Below are positions 8,693-15,365 of a stretch of DNA of 38,849 nt, piece by piece. How positions within the stretch are numbered: the stretch's first letter is position 1; the number at the start of each line of letters is the position of its first letter. Below the pieces are notes generated by a model. The model was not told where the DNA came from. It saw only the letters and a list, made by a program, of their open reading frames with translations, and ran no database searches. The translations under genes and the position numbers were made by a program. The DNA lies in IMG/VR virus record IMGVR_UViG_3300029893_000032, positions 1 through 38,849 of that record; one strand, 5' to 3'. Source of the DNA: a virus.

Positions 8693-9001
8693 TCAGCCTT
8701 TTTTTTCGTCTTTTCCTGGCCCGCGTATATCATCGGTGATCTCTTCCAGGATGCGACTCAACACCGTGACCGGGATCATCTGCAGCACTTCTTTCGTGAT
8801 CGGTAGTGGCTGATCGTCTTTTTCGCCCAGTAAATCCCAGTTGACCAACGCAGCTTCCAGTTGTTCGACCAGGCCCGGATTTGAATTTAGGAAGGCTGGT
8901 GTAACCACATTGACCCGATACTCAACCGTCAGCCTCTCTCCGCTGATTTCAACCTCGATCGCGCGTGTCTCTTTTTGCAGATCAGCTAATCGAATGGCCA
9001 T
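8693..9001 (-). CDS. Tail assembly chaperone G
   Basis: A 102-residue acidic protein (MAIRLADLQKETRAIEVEIS...), the un-shifted product of the tail chaperone pair. It sits between tail tube and tape measure, the invariant place of the G/T pair in siphoviruses. AGGAG lies 6-8 bases before the ATG at 8999-9001. The C-terminus is charged (PGKDEKKG) and is encoded by the slippery run itself. Ribosomes that do not slip end here; a minority shift to give the longer G-T protein. The family is recognised by position, size and frameshift rather than by strong sequence motifs. Confidence 0.82.
   Translation of the reverse strand: MAIRLADLQKETRAIEVEISGERLTVEYRVNVVTPAFLNSNPGLVEQLEAALVNWDLLGEKDDQPLPITKEVLQMIPVTVLSRILEEITDDIRGPGKDEKKG
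8699..8706 (-). promoter_or_regulatory. Programmed -1 ribosomal frameshift slippery site
   Basis: On the minus strand the end of chaperone G reads GAA AAA AAA GGC TGA. The eight-A run holds an A-AAA-AAG/A-AAA-AAA type heptamer just 5 bases before the stop. The downstream T frame lies exactly in -1 (offset 359 nt from the G start, remainder 2) and is open from the slip to 8457. Position, direction of shift and product match the conserved tail chaperone frameshift of dsDNA phages. No strong downstream pseudoknot was identified by eye. Confidence 0.85.
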
Positions 9002-9009
9002 ATCCGCTC

Positions 9010-9981
9010 CTACAGGTTTTGCACGTTGGTCGTGACATCGATCTGGAACGACTTACCCCAGGTCGCATCGTGGAGGCCGGCCAGGTTGTATTCGAGCAGG
9101 TATAGACCATCCTCGTCGCTGAAATCGCCGACGTTGTTGATCTGTGCGGGGAAGTCCAGCTGAAAGGTTTGATAGTACGTATCAGCGATGAGCGCTCCGG
9201 TCGCCTTCACCCGAAACCATTTGGTTGCCCCGCTGCGCATGGTGGCGTAGAACCCCATGCCAACCGTATCCGACGCCAGTTTCAACTTGGCTTCGAGCGT
9301 CGGTTCGGTCTCGACCGCAACGGGATCGCCGCCAACCGGCCATGCCAATCCAAACTTATTCGTCAGGCTCCATTCCAGGCCAAAACCGCGCGAGATCGGA
9401 TCTGCCGTGGCCAGCCCTGCCTGTGTATCCGCCTGGTAGAGCAATAGATGCGCCGGGAGCACCGGCAGCGGCGTCAGGCTTGTCGGGGATGCGGTCAATG
9501 TGATGTCCGTATCCAACGGCTCGCCAATCGCGGATCCAGAGACTGCCACTTCGTTGCGATTGAAGGTAAATGTCAGTCCATTGACTCTCACGCCAGCAGC
9601 CCGCCAGGCGCTGTTCGCGTCACCCTGTTCTACCGTCAGGGATTTGCCGGCATCCTCGGCGCTGGTCGCGCTCACGAAAGTCCACTTGTATGCCGCCGTC
9701 GCTCCCTGCTGAACCGGTGTCGGCTGGCTTAAAAGCGATACCAGCAAATAGAGTACTTCGTTGTATGTTAACTTCCCGCTGATATTGGCTTCCGCCCACT
9801 CCTTGTTCAGGGTCACGAAACTGGCATACTTATTACCCATCGCCCGAAACGCATCCGCCTCGACGCGCGAGCCGGGCACCAGGCTGGTAGCCAGCAGCTT
9901 CTTATTCGCCGCTACTGGGGTACCCGGGGTCGTTTCGATCCCTACCTGCACACCTTGAAAAATACTGGCTTTTTCGCCCAT
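9010..9981 (-). CDS. Major tail tube protein
   Basis: A 323-residue protein starting MGEKASIFQGVQVGIETTPG, an opening shared by many tail tube proteins, where 'VGxETTPGT' begins the tube beta-sandwich. The rest is Thr/Ala/Leu-rich with alternating strands and has a late 'LDFPAQINNVGDFSDEDGLY' region typical of this group. It lies just before the tail chaperones, as expected, and is preceded by a clear GGAG Shine-Dalgarno. It should be one of the most abundant virion proteins, polymerising into the tube below the connector. Confidence 0.9.
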   Translation of the reverse strand: MGEKASIFQGVQVGIETTPGTPVAANKKLLATSLVPGSRVEADAFRAMGNKYASFVTLNKEWAEANISGKLTYNEVLYLLVSLLSQPTPVQQGATAAYKWTFVSATSAEDAGKSLTVEQGDANSAWRAAGVRVNGLTFTFNRNEVAVSGSAIGEPLDTDITLTASPTSLTPLPVLPAHLLLYQADTQAGLATADPISRGFGLEWSLTNKFGLAWPVGGDPVAVETEPTLEAKLKLASDTVGMGFYATMRSGATKWFRVKATGALIADTYYQTFQLDFPAQINNVGDFSDEDGLYLLEYNLAGLHDATWGKSFQIDVTTNVQNL

Positions 9982-9990
9982 TGTTCACTC

Positions 9991-10398
9991 CTACTGGGTG
10001 TAAATTCTGAAATATTGACCGAAGCACTTGTAGTGCTTATCGCCTTCGTTTTCTGCCAGGCGGAAGAGCTCCTCCTGCGTGCAGCCGATGACGCTTCCGT
10101 TGGCAGCACTCCCACTTGCTTTGTGCAGCAAGGCCTGAATTTTTTCCAGGATCGCGGCCGCAGGGACATAGCTGTTACCCTCAACCCACACTTTCACCAA
10201 CCAGATCTCATCGAACATGACTACATCGACCGATAGATTAGTAACCGGCGGGGCGCTGATAAACGACAGTACCACCAGTGGATACTCGCTGCCATTAGGT
10301 ACGTAATCGATGTGCACGCGTTCACCGATCAAAGCCTGCAATTCCGCATCGCCTTTGATCGTTTGCGCCAGCCAGGTTTCGGCCGTCATCAGGCTCAT
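9991..10398 (-). CDS. Tail terminator / tail completion protein
   Basis: A 135-residue protein (MSLMTAETWLAQTIKGDAEL...) with the size and pattern of small tail completion proteins: an N-terminal helix, a strand pair around 'YPLVVLSFISAPP', then 'DEIWLVKVWVEGNSY' and a C-terminal 'EELFRLAENEGDKHYKCFGQ' region. Such proteins cap the tail tube and join it to the head. It is the last of the connector genes and directly precedes the tail tube gene. Its start overlaps the previous stop by four bases (ATGA). Confidence 0.78.
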   Translation of the reverse strand: MSLMTAETWLAQTIKGDAELQALIGERVHIDYVPNGSEYPLVVLSFISAPPVTNLSVDVVMFDEIWLVKVWVEGNSYVPAAAILEKIQALLHKASGSAANGSVIGCTQEELFRLAENEGDKHYKCFGQYFRIYTQ

Positions 10399-10817
10399 CT
10401 CAATCGTTTCTCCAGCTCTCTCAGCGCCTCGAAGAATGCCTTTGCGGCCAGCTCGACTGCAGGCCGGAGAAACGGCCTGGCGGCCATTTTGCGAGTGCCA
10501 AACTCCAGATCGCGCCCGTAATCGGCGTAGACATCGACCGAAGCCCTGCCTACGCCTTCGCGATAATGCACGATTGAGGAATGCAACAATCCAGTATCTA
10601 TCGCGGGCGCTTCGCCTGGCGCGCTTGCGGTGTGCGGCTTGCCGGTCTTGCTCACCCGGTATGTCCTTCCGTGTTTCGGACCTTCCATCGCTTCTTTGGC
10701 GTTTTTCTCAACCTCAGCTGCCGTCTTTTGCACTACTGCATCAACGGCAGCCGGCAGACGTTTGCGCAGCTGTGGGATGATATTGTCGGATAGCACCAAC
10801 CGCCCGCCTTTAGCCAT
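10395..10817 (-). CDS. HK97 gp10-type head-tail/tail component
   Basis: A 140-residue, strongly basic protein. Residues ~35-95 carry the family signature 'KHGRTYRVSKTGKPHTASAP', 'GEAPAIDTGLLHSSI' and 'VYADYGRDLEFGTRKMAARP', followed by a C-terminal helix. This pattern ('R.H.AS.PGE.P..DTG.L..SI' and 'LEFGT..M..RPFL.PA') is characteristic of HK97 gp10-like minor tail proteins that act at the neck. The ATG overlaps the previous stop in TAATG, so translation is coupled. Confidence 0.88.
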   Translation of the reverse strand: MAKGGRLVLSDNIIPQLRKRLPAAVDAVVQKTAAEVEKNAKEAMEGPKHGRTYRVSKTGKPHTASAPGEAPAIDTGLLHSSIVHYREGVGRASVDVYADYGRDLEFGTRKMAARPFLRPAVELAAKAFFEALRELEKRLR

Positions 10818-11176
10818 TACAACTCCTCGGCTGCCACAACCCGTAGGGCGGTCATATTGCTCGCCCGGATGATGCCGCCGATAACGAACTGGCGTCCATT
10901 GATCTGCAGCTGGTTTTTCTCGCTCAGCTCCGTGTCTGCCGGCAGGCTGATGACATAGATATGCACCGAGCCCATCCGGCCAGCAATCTCGCGTTCACGC
11001 GGATCGCGGCCCAATGAGCCGATTCGCCCTTTCGTTGTTGCGATGGTTTGCAAGCTTTCGCTCGATCCGGCTGCGCCGTCCGACACCGTCACAACGGCCT
11101 GGATAAAAACTGTCTCGGTCATCAACTCATCCTGGGCATTGCGCATGGTTTTCAGTTCTTGTTCGCTCAATCGCAT
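10817..11176 (-). CDS. Head closure / stopper-like protein
   Basis: A 119-residue protein predicted to be mostly beta (GRIGSLGRDPREREIAGRMG, VHIYVISLPADTELSEKNQL, INGRQFVIGGIIRASNMTAL). The order 'R.G......E...A.......Y.....P.....' with an 'ING..F.V' turn near the C-terminus is typical of small-barrel head closure proteins of the SPP1 gp16 type, which close the connector channel. It lies second in the neck gene run with coupled start/stop codons (TGATG). Family membership is inferred from pattern and position. Confidence 0.75.
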   Translation of the reverse strand: MRLSEQELKTMRNAQDELMTETVFIQAVVTVSDGAAGSSESLQTIATTKGRIGSLGRDPREREIAGRMGSVHIYVISLPADTELSEKNQLQINGRQFVIGGIIRASNMTALRVVAAEEL

Positions 11177-11601
11177 CAGATCTCCTTAGGGAAGCTGTAC
11201 GGATCGTGGCGATAATCCAGGTTATCAATTCTGACGCTATAACCCGCCAGGCCTAATACCAAACAATCGCTGATTGCCTGGTCCAGCGCGTCTTTGGCCT
11301 GCGCGAAAATCTGGCTCTGATCATGACGCGCCCCATCGGCGCTGAAGTTGTAGAGGGTTGTCAGCGCTTTTACCGCCATTGCCCAGACTTCCCGCCTGGC
11401 CAGCGCGCGCACCTTGCGGATATCACCTGTCTGACTGATATCACTCACACCAATCGCCAGCACCACCTCGATGATCGCTTCACGATATACGCCGGCGTCC
11501 TCAGCTGGCTCCGGGTATTCCAGGACTTTCGCCACCGGGCCGAGTTCCGCATGCATATACTGCGCCAGCGTCAGCTCGCTGTACGCTGCCGGTATACTCA
11601 T
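11176..11601 (-). CDS. Head-tail adaptor-like protein
   Basis: A 141-residue mainly helical protein (MSIPAAYSELTLAQYMHAEL...). Size, helical content and location after the capsid genes and before the closure protein fit the adaptor protein that binds the portal (HK97 gp6/SPP1 gp15 class). It contains 'EAIIEVVLAIGVSDISQTGD' and 'RREVWAMAVKALTTLYNFSA' helices and ends in a short 'RIDNLDYRHDPYSFPKEI' tail. It overlaps the upstream gene by ATGA. No family motif is strong enough to exclude another neck protein. Confidence 0.7.
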   Translation of the reverse strand: MSIPAAYSELTLAQYMHAELGPVAKVLEYPEPAEDAGVYREAIIEVVLAIGVSDISQTGDIRKVRALARREVWAMAVKALTTLYNFSADGARHDQSQIFAQAKDALDQAISDCLVLGLAGYSVRIDNLDYRHDPYSFPKEI

Positions 11602-11870
11602 TTCTTCTCCGTTTGCGCTTTGGCTGTTTTATCGCGTCCCACGCTCGATATGGCTTTCTCTGCCTCCGCTGCTCTTTGCGCCAGGAACTCCATCAGCTCA
11701 GCAGTGGCCTCAAGCCGCTCCATCGCCTCGACATCTCGGTCCTTGCTTTCTGCCGTCAAACGCGCCAACATTTCTTCCGGCGCACCATACTGTTTGCCGA
11801 TCTCCGGCGCAATCGCAGCGATCCTGCTCAGGGCTTTATCCTTCCGCGCGGCTAAAATTCCGATGTTCAT
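11598..11870 (-). CDS. Small hypothetical protein after the capsid terminator
   Basis: A 90-residue, Ala/Glu/Lys-rich, probably helical protein (MNIGILAARKDKALSRIAAI...). It begins just below a strong terminator-like hairpin and has its own AAGGAG Shine-Dalgarno, so its expression depends on read-through from the capsid gene or on a promoter not recognised here. It has no signal peptide or Cys. It sits between capsid and neck genes, where many siphoviruses encode small unassigned head proteins with Rho-N-like or adaptor roles. Function is unknown. Confidence 0.7.
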   Translation of the reverse strand: MNIGILAARKDKALSRIAAIAPEIGKQYGAPEEMLARLTAESKDRDVEAMERLEATAELMEFLAQRAAEAEKAISSVGRDKTAKAQTEKK

Positions 11871-11884
11871 TCTGCTCCTTTCTC

Positions 11885-11919
11885 AAAAAGGGCAGGCACA
11901 GCGCTGCGCCTGCCCTTTT
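11885..11919 (-). terminator. Intrinsic terminator after the major capsid gene
   Basis: On the minus strand AAAAGGGCAGGC pairs with GCCTGCCCTTTT, a 12-bp stem extended by three further pairs (one G-T) to a GCGC loop, followed by a T run at 11885-11889. It lies 22 bases after the capsid stop and 15 bases before the next gene. It should trim capsid-rich transcripts and lower expression of neck and tail genes unless polymerase is modified. The A-rich foot makes it partly bidirectional. Confidence 0.88.
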
Positions 11920-11941
11920 ATGAATTAGAGATCAGCCTGGT

Positions 11942-13042
11942 TTAGGCTGCCAGCGGGGCGCTGAAGCCCGTCGGGATCGCATATGATGCATTGCCGATCC
12001 GCATGACCAGCGCTGAAACGCGGTCGAAGCAGCCGAACCCGGCATAGCGAATGAAACGCCGCACGATATGATTTCCGTCGACCTCAGCCCGTTCCGGGAA
12101 CAACCCCTTCAGATTGGGCGCGGGATATTCGCGCATCTTAAGAGGTGGTCGTCCCATAACTTTGGCGATCAGGTAATCACTGGGCAGCGCGCCCCATTCC
12201 ACGATCCACACGCCGCTCTTGGTCTTGCCAATGACTTCATCACCAGGCCCCGCGCTGATCATGCCGATCAGGCTGTCGGAGTTTGCCCCGGGGCGGATAT
12301 CCGAATCGTCCTTATCGACGAATTCGGTTAACCCCTGGATCGAAGCGACCAGGTTGGATGCCACGTAAGCCACGATCGGCGCGTTCATATTGGACGGATG
12401 CTCGTGCAGTTCTGCCTTGATGGCCGGGAATGGATTGGTGGCATTGGCGATCGCATCTGCCTGGGCCAGGTAGTGGTTGTCCACAGCCGGCGCGGAGATG
12501 CCTTTGCGGGCGTACTTCACCGAGTCGTTGTTGGCCAGCGGCTGGATGGTGATATCGCCCAAGCCCTTCACGCCAAAAGCGCCGCCGCTCTTGTCATTGA
12601 AAGTCCAGGCGGTATTGGTGAAGATCGCCGCCAGCGCATGCCGAACCAGCCAGTTGCCATCCCGCCTCAGGCTGTCCGCGGTGAACCGGTCAGCCTCTTC
12701 AACCGTCATCAGCTCGCGGCTGACACGGTTATCACCCCAAGCGGTCCCGCCACCCTGGATCGGGTACGCGACCTGGTAACTTCCAGATGGGATGACCGGC
12801 AGCGGGTTGCCATGTTCGTCCAGCGGCTGCAGCGTGCCGTCGCCGGGTAATTCGATCTGCTCCAATGCCAGTTCGGTGGGTACAGCAAATTCAGAAAGGG
12901 TTGCCCCAGAAACTCGGTTGTATTCTGCCACCGAGGCCTGAATGGCATCCCAAACCCGCTGAACGCCACCGTTGATATTGGAGATGCGCTGAGAATACTG
13001 ATCAGCCAGCGACATAAAACCATAAGCATTCACGTTAGGCAT
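11942..13042 (-). CDS. Major capsid protein (HK97 fold)
   Basis: A 366-residue protein with AGGAGG before the ATG. It follows the scaffold and decoration genes, the standard order. Features of HK97-fold capsids include an N-terminal helix region (MPNVNAYGFMSLADQYSQRI), an E-loop-like stretch with 'GDNRVSRELMTVEEADRF', a central P-domain helix, and a C-terminal 'YPAPNLKGLFPERAEVDGNH' then 'FIRYAGFGCFDRVSALVMRI' A-domain strands. There is no protease gene and no obvious long delta domain, so assembly probably relies on the separate scaffold. It is followed by a terminator, fitting its need for high expression. Confidence 0.88.
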   Translation of the reverse strand: MPNVNAYGFMSLADQYSQRISNINGGVQRVWDAIQASVAEYNRVSGATLSEFAVPTELALEQIELPGDGTLQPLDEHGNPLPVIPSGSYQVAYPIQGGGTAWGDNRVSRELMTVEEADRFTADSLRRDGNWLVRHALAAIFTNTAWTFNDKSGGAFGVKGLGDITIQPLANNDSVKYARKGISAPAVDNHYLAQADAIANATNPFPAIKAELHEHPSNMNAPIVAYVASNLVASIQGLTEFVDKDDSDIRPGANSDSLIGMISAGPGDEVIGKTKSGVWIVEWGALPSDYLIAKVMGRPPLKMREYPAPNLKGLFPERAEVDGNHIVRRFIRYAGFGCFDRVSALVMRIGNASYAIPTGFSAPLAA

Positions 13043-13052
13043 CGCTCACCTC

Positions 13053-13460
13053 CTACATCAGGCTGACGCGCAGCAGTTTATCTGGCGAGGTGTTCGCCCA
13101 TCCAGGCACGACTTTTCCTACCTGGGTTGATACAGTTCCGGCCGTGTCCGCCAGCGTGCCGGCAGTGTCCGAGAGATACACAACTGCGCCGAAATCCATC
13201 GCAGCCAGGGCTTCGCCCAGGTCCAGGATGCACGGCGCTTTCACCCCGGTCAACGATTCGCCGGCTTTCACCGTCGCCAGCGCGATGTGCGTATCGCCGA
13301 CATTGGCAGCGGTCGTGGCCAGCGCCAATACCCACTTGCCGGTCGACGCATCCGGGCGGATTGCCTGACCTGCATTGATATTCACACCGGCCGGCAAGGT
13401 GAGCTGGTGCTCATCATCTCCTTTGACCAGGTGAGCGGATGTAACAGTTAAGTTAGCCAT
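13053..13460 (-). CDS. Head decoration protein
   Basis: A 135-residue protein (MANLTVTSAHLVKGDDEHQL...) with Ala/Gly/Thr/Val-rich short strands. The segments 'PAGVNINAGQAIRPDASTGK', 'WVLALATTAANVGDTHIALA' and 'GEALAAMDFGAVVYLSDTAG' give the repeated small-barrel pattern of capsid decoration proteins of the DUF2190/lambda gpD-like kind. These trimerise on the outer capsid and stabilise it after expansion. It lies just before the major capsid gene with AGAGGAGA upstream of the ATG. The family is recognised by pattern and place. Confidence 0.82.
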   Translation of the reverse strand: MANLTVTSAHLVKGDDEHQLTLPAGVNINAGQAIRPDASTGKWVLALATTAANVGDTHIALATVKAGESLTGVKAPCILDLGEALAAMDFGAVVYLSDTAGTLADTAGTVSTQVGKVVPGWANTSPDKLLRVSLM

Positions 13461-13475
13461 AGATTGATTCTCCTC

Positions 13476-14114
13476 TTAGAACCAGTTGCGCACTTTGCGT
13501 GCGAATTCCTCTTTCGCTTCTTCAAGCTGTTTGCTGTTCGCGCCGCCATCTGGCGGCGGCGTTGGCGGGGGTCCGTCCAGTTTCGTCTTGCTGAGGGTCT
13601 CCTTGTTGACTGCCAGCCATTCCAATTGGTCAACGGGGTCCAACTTATCCAGCAGCTTTGTGATCGCCTCCGGTAAGCCTGCGCGCTGCGTCTCCAGTAG
13701 TTTGCTCAGTGTCTGACTGTAGCGTTCGGCCTTTTCTTGAACTGGCTCGAGCTCCTGCAGTTTTTTGAGTGCTTCAGCGGCCTCTTTCTCTCGCTGCTGG
13801 GCAACTTTTTCCCATTCACCGTTCTTCTTTGCGGCTTCCGCAACCGCTTCATCTGCGGCTTTTTTGGCAGCCTCCTCAGCCTTTTTTTTCTCCCGTTCCA
13901 GCCTATCTTTCAGTATCTCCTCAACTTTTTTCTGGAACTCGGCATCCGATGCAAAAGTGATCGCCCCTTTCGAGCTTCCATCCACCGGCGGATTGCCGTT
14001 GTTTGATCCCTCGCCCAGTTTCGGGTCCTGGATCCCGGGGTCGTTCCCCGTGCCGCCGCCATCTCCACCTTTGCCATCGTCCGGCTTGCAAAATCGAACT
14101 GAACGAAACAACAT
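13476..14114 (-). CDS. Capsid scaffolding protein
   Basis: A 212-residue protein. Residues ~10-50 are a Gly/Asp/Asn/Pro-rich flexible region, ~60-150 a long Glu/Lys/Ala-rich coiled coil (KKVEEILKDRLEREKKKAEE...), and the end is a short basic segment (EEFARKVRNWF) suited to contact the capsid protein. This order is typical of phage scaffolding proteins, which guide procapsid assembly and then leave. It is the first gene after the second late promoter and its structured leader, with AAGGAG before the ATG, so it opens the capsid transcript. Confidence 0.88.
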   Translation of the reverse strand: MLFRSVRFCKPDDGKGGDGGGTGNDPGIQDPKLGEGSNNGNPPVDGSSKGAITFASDAEFQKKVEEILKDRLEREKKKAEEAAKKAADEAVAEAAKKNGEWEKVAQQREKEAAEALKKLQELEPVQEKAERYSQTLSKLLETQRAGLPEAITKLLDKLDPVDQLEWLAVNKETLSKTKLDGPPPTPPPDGGANSKQLEEAKEEFARKVRNWF

Positions 14115-14175
14115 TTCTGGCTCCTTACCTGAGTTTTCCGCCTTTCAGTTTGCGTGCACCAGTTGATAAAAAGAC

Positions 14176-14249
14176 AGCTCTCCAGGAACAAAACAGTTCC
14201 CGGAGAGCTCATCTTCCGAAATCAGCGGCTCACATCCACCGCTGCAGCA
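14176..14249 (-). ncRNA. Conserved two-hairpin leader RNA, copy B
   Basis: On the minus strand: TGCTGCA (14243-14249), stem 1 CAGCGG/CCGCTG (14239-14244 with 14223-14228) around a 10-nt loop TGGATGTGAG, a 13-nt linker ATTTCGGAAGATG, then a 14-bp hairpin (14176-14189 with 14196-14209, one G-T) with a 6-nt loop. Copy A at 21027-21104 has the same loop and linker lengths. Stem 1 differs by an A-U to G-C exchange on both sides, and hairpin 2 differs almost fully in sequence yet still pairs. This covariation supports a real RNA structure. A further 5-bp hairpin (14254-14267) lies upstream in this copy only. Confidence 0.8.
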
Positions 14250-14275
14250 TTTGCGCCCCATAGGGCGGTTAAATT

Positions 14276-14303
14276 ATTTTAGCATATTTTGTTTTCTTTG
14301 CAA
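14276..14303 (-). promoter_or_regulatory. Second late promoter (capsid/tail)
   Basis: On the minus strand TTGCAA (14298-14303), a 16-bp spacer, and TAAAAT (14276-14281). The expected start is near 14269, which places the conserved leader RNA about 20 bases into the transcript. It lies in the only sizeable gap of the late region, between the MuF-like gene and the scaffold gene. The spacing equals that of the first late promoter. Confidence 0.75.
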
Positions 14304-14323
14304 CTGGGTAACAAATAACGTCC

Positions 14324-15355
14324 CTATTCTCCAAGCAATTCTTTCAGGCTGCGTTCGTGATGCGTCCATCCCCACGCAGGATGGAATTTTCTGCCGATCA
14401 AATCGTGGAATTCAAATCTACCATCTTTCCAGGCTGCCCATTTTGTCGGACCCAAAACCTTGATCTGCTTCTCCGCCGGCATGCGCGCAAATAACGCTGC
14501 CCCGCTCTCAATCGGTTCGCTGCCTTCGGCTATCCCGGAGAACCCCAGCTCCTCCCAGGTTTTCAGCCAGGGTATCTGGCTGCAGCGCCCGTTTGGATGT
14601 TCATCCATCGCCTCATCCAGGCTGTGTTTTGATCCATGCTTGGCCCAGCAAGCGGCGCAGGTGCGCTCATTCCGCGCCGATACCCATATCCAGCCCTTGA
14701 TCACCCGCTCATTCGCCTGGTAGCTCCGTCGGGTCGCCTCTCGATATGCCCGCAGCTGCTCCGTCCGCGCGATGCGCAACGCCCGCACCAGGTTGCCCCC
14801 CAGTGCCTGGCGGATTTCACGTGCCACCGCGCGCGGGTTCAGCCCCAGCGCCACACCGCGAATCAGACCGTCCGCCACTGCCTGGCCAGCCGATACAGGC
14901 AGCTCGTCCAGCAAGACCCGCAGCGGGCTGCCGCTCTGCAGCATGCCGACCAGGTCCGTGATTGCATCCACAGCCAGCCGGTTGAAATCGACCCGAAATC
15001 CATCCGGAGCGCCGCTCAGCCCAAGTCTGATCAATCGATCACTATGGCGCTGTGCCTGGTCGATCAGGTAGAGCTGCTCGGCTTTGATGCGCTCTTCCGT
15101 GTATCGGCTGAAGGCACGAATCTGCTCCTCGACTTGCGCGCGCAGCGCAGCCAGCCGGTCATAGCGGAACAGCCAGTTTTGGGACGGATTGGGATCGCTA
15201 TAATAGGCCATTATCAGCGCCTGGATCTTCTGATTGAGCGCGCGCCAGATCTCGCCGTAATAGCGCACCATTTCGCTGGCAGCTTCGCGTTCGCGCCGCA
15301 GAAGCGCTCGCCTGAACCGTTGCGCTTCTCGGTAGAGCTGGCCGTAATCCGCCAT
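14324..15355 (-). CDS. MuF-like minor head protein
   Basis: A 343-residue protein. The C-terminal half holds the Mu gpF/SPP1 gp7 head morphogenesis pattern: 'LGLNPRAVAREIRQALGGNL', 'ALRIARTEQLRAYREATRRS', then 'WVSARNERTCAACWAKHG' with two Cys and a later 'HPNGRCSQIPWL'. The N-terminal half is helical and basic. Proteins of this family are carried in few copies in the head and contact the portal. It follows the portal gene directly, which is the usual order. The Cys/His cluster (CAAC, H, H, C) may bind a metal. Confidence 0.9.
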   Translation of the reverse strand: MADYGQLYREAQRFRRALLRREREAASEMVRYYGEIWRALNQKIQALIMAYYSDPNPSQNWLFRYDRLAALRAQVEEQIRAFSRYTEERIKAEQLYLIDQAQRHSDRLIRLGLSGAPDGFRVDFNRLAVDAITDLVGMLQSGSPLRVLLDELPVSAGQAVADGLIRGVALGLNPRAVAREIRQALGGNLVRALRIARTEQLRAYREATRRSYQANERVIKGWIWVSARNERTCAACWAKHGSKHSLDEAMDEHPNGRCSQIPWLKTWEELGFSGIAEGSEPIESGAALFARMPAEKQIKVLGPTKWAAWKDGRFEFHDLIGRKFHPAWGWTHHERSLKELLGE

Positions 15356-15365
15356 GCTATTACCT

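Noticed and set aside
8530-8733. Alternative 67-codon frame at the tail chaperone junction
   Set aside because: It is in a different frame from the conserved T domain; the -1 frame to 8457 explains the region better.
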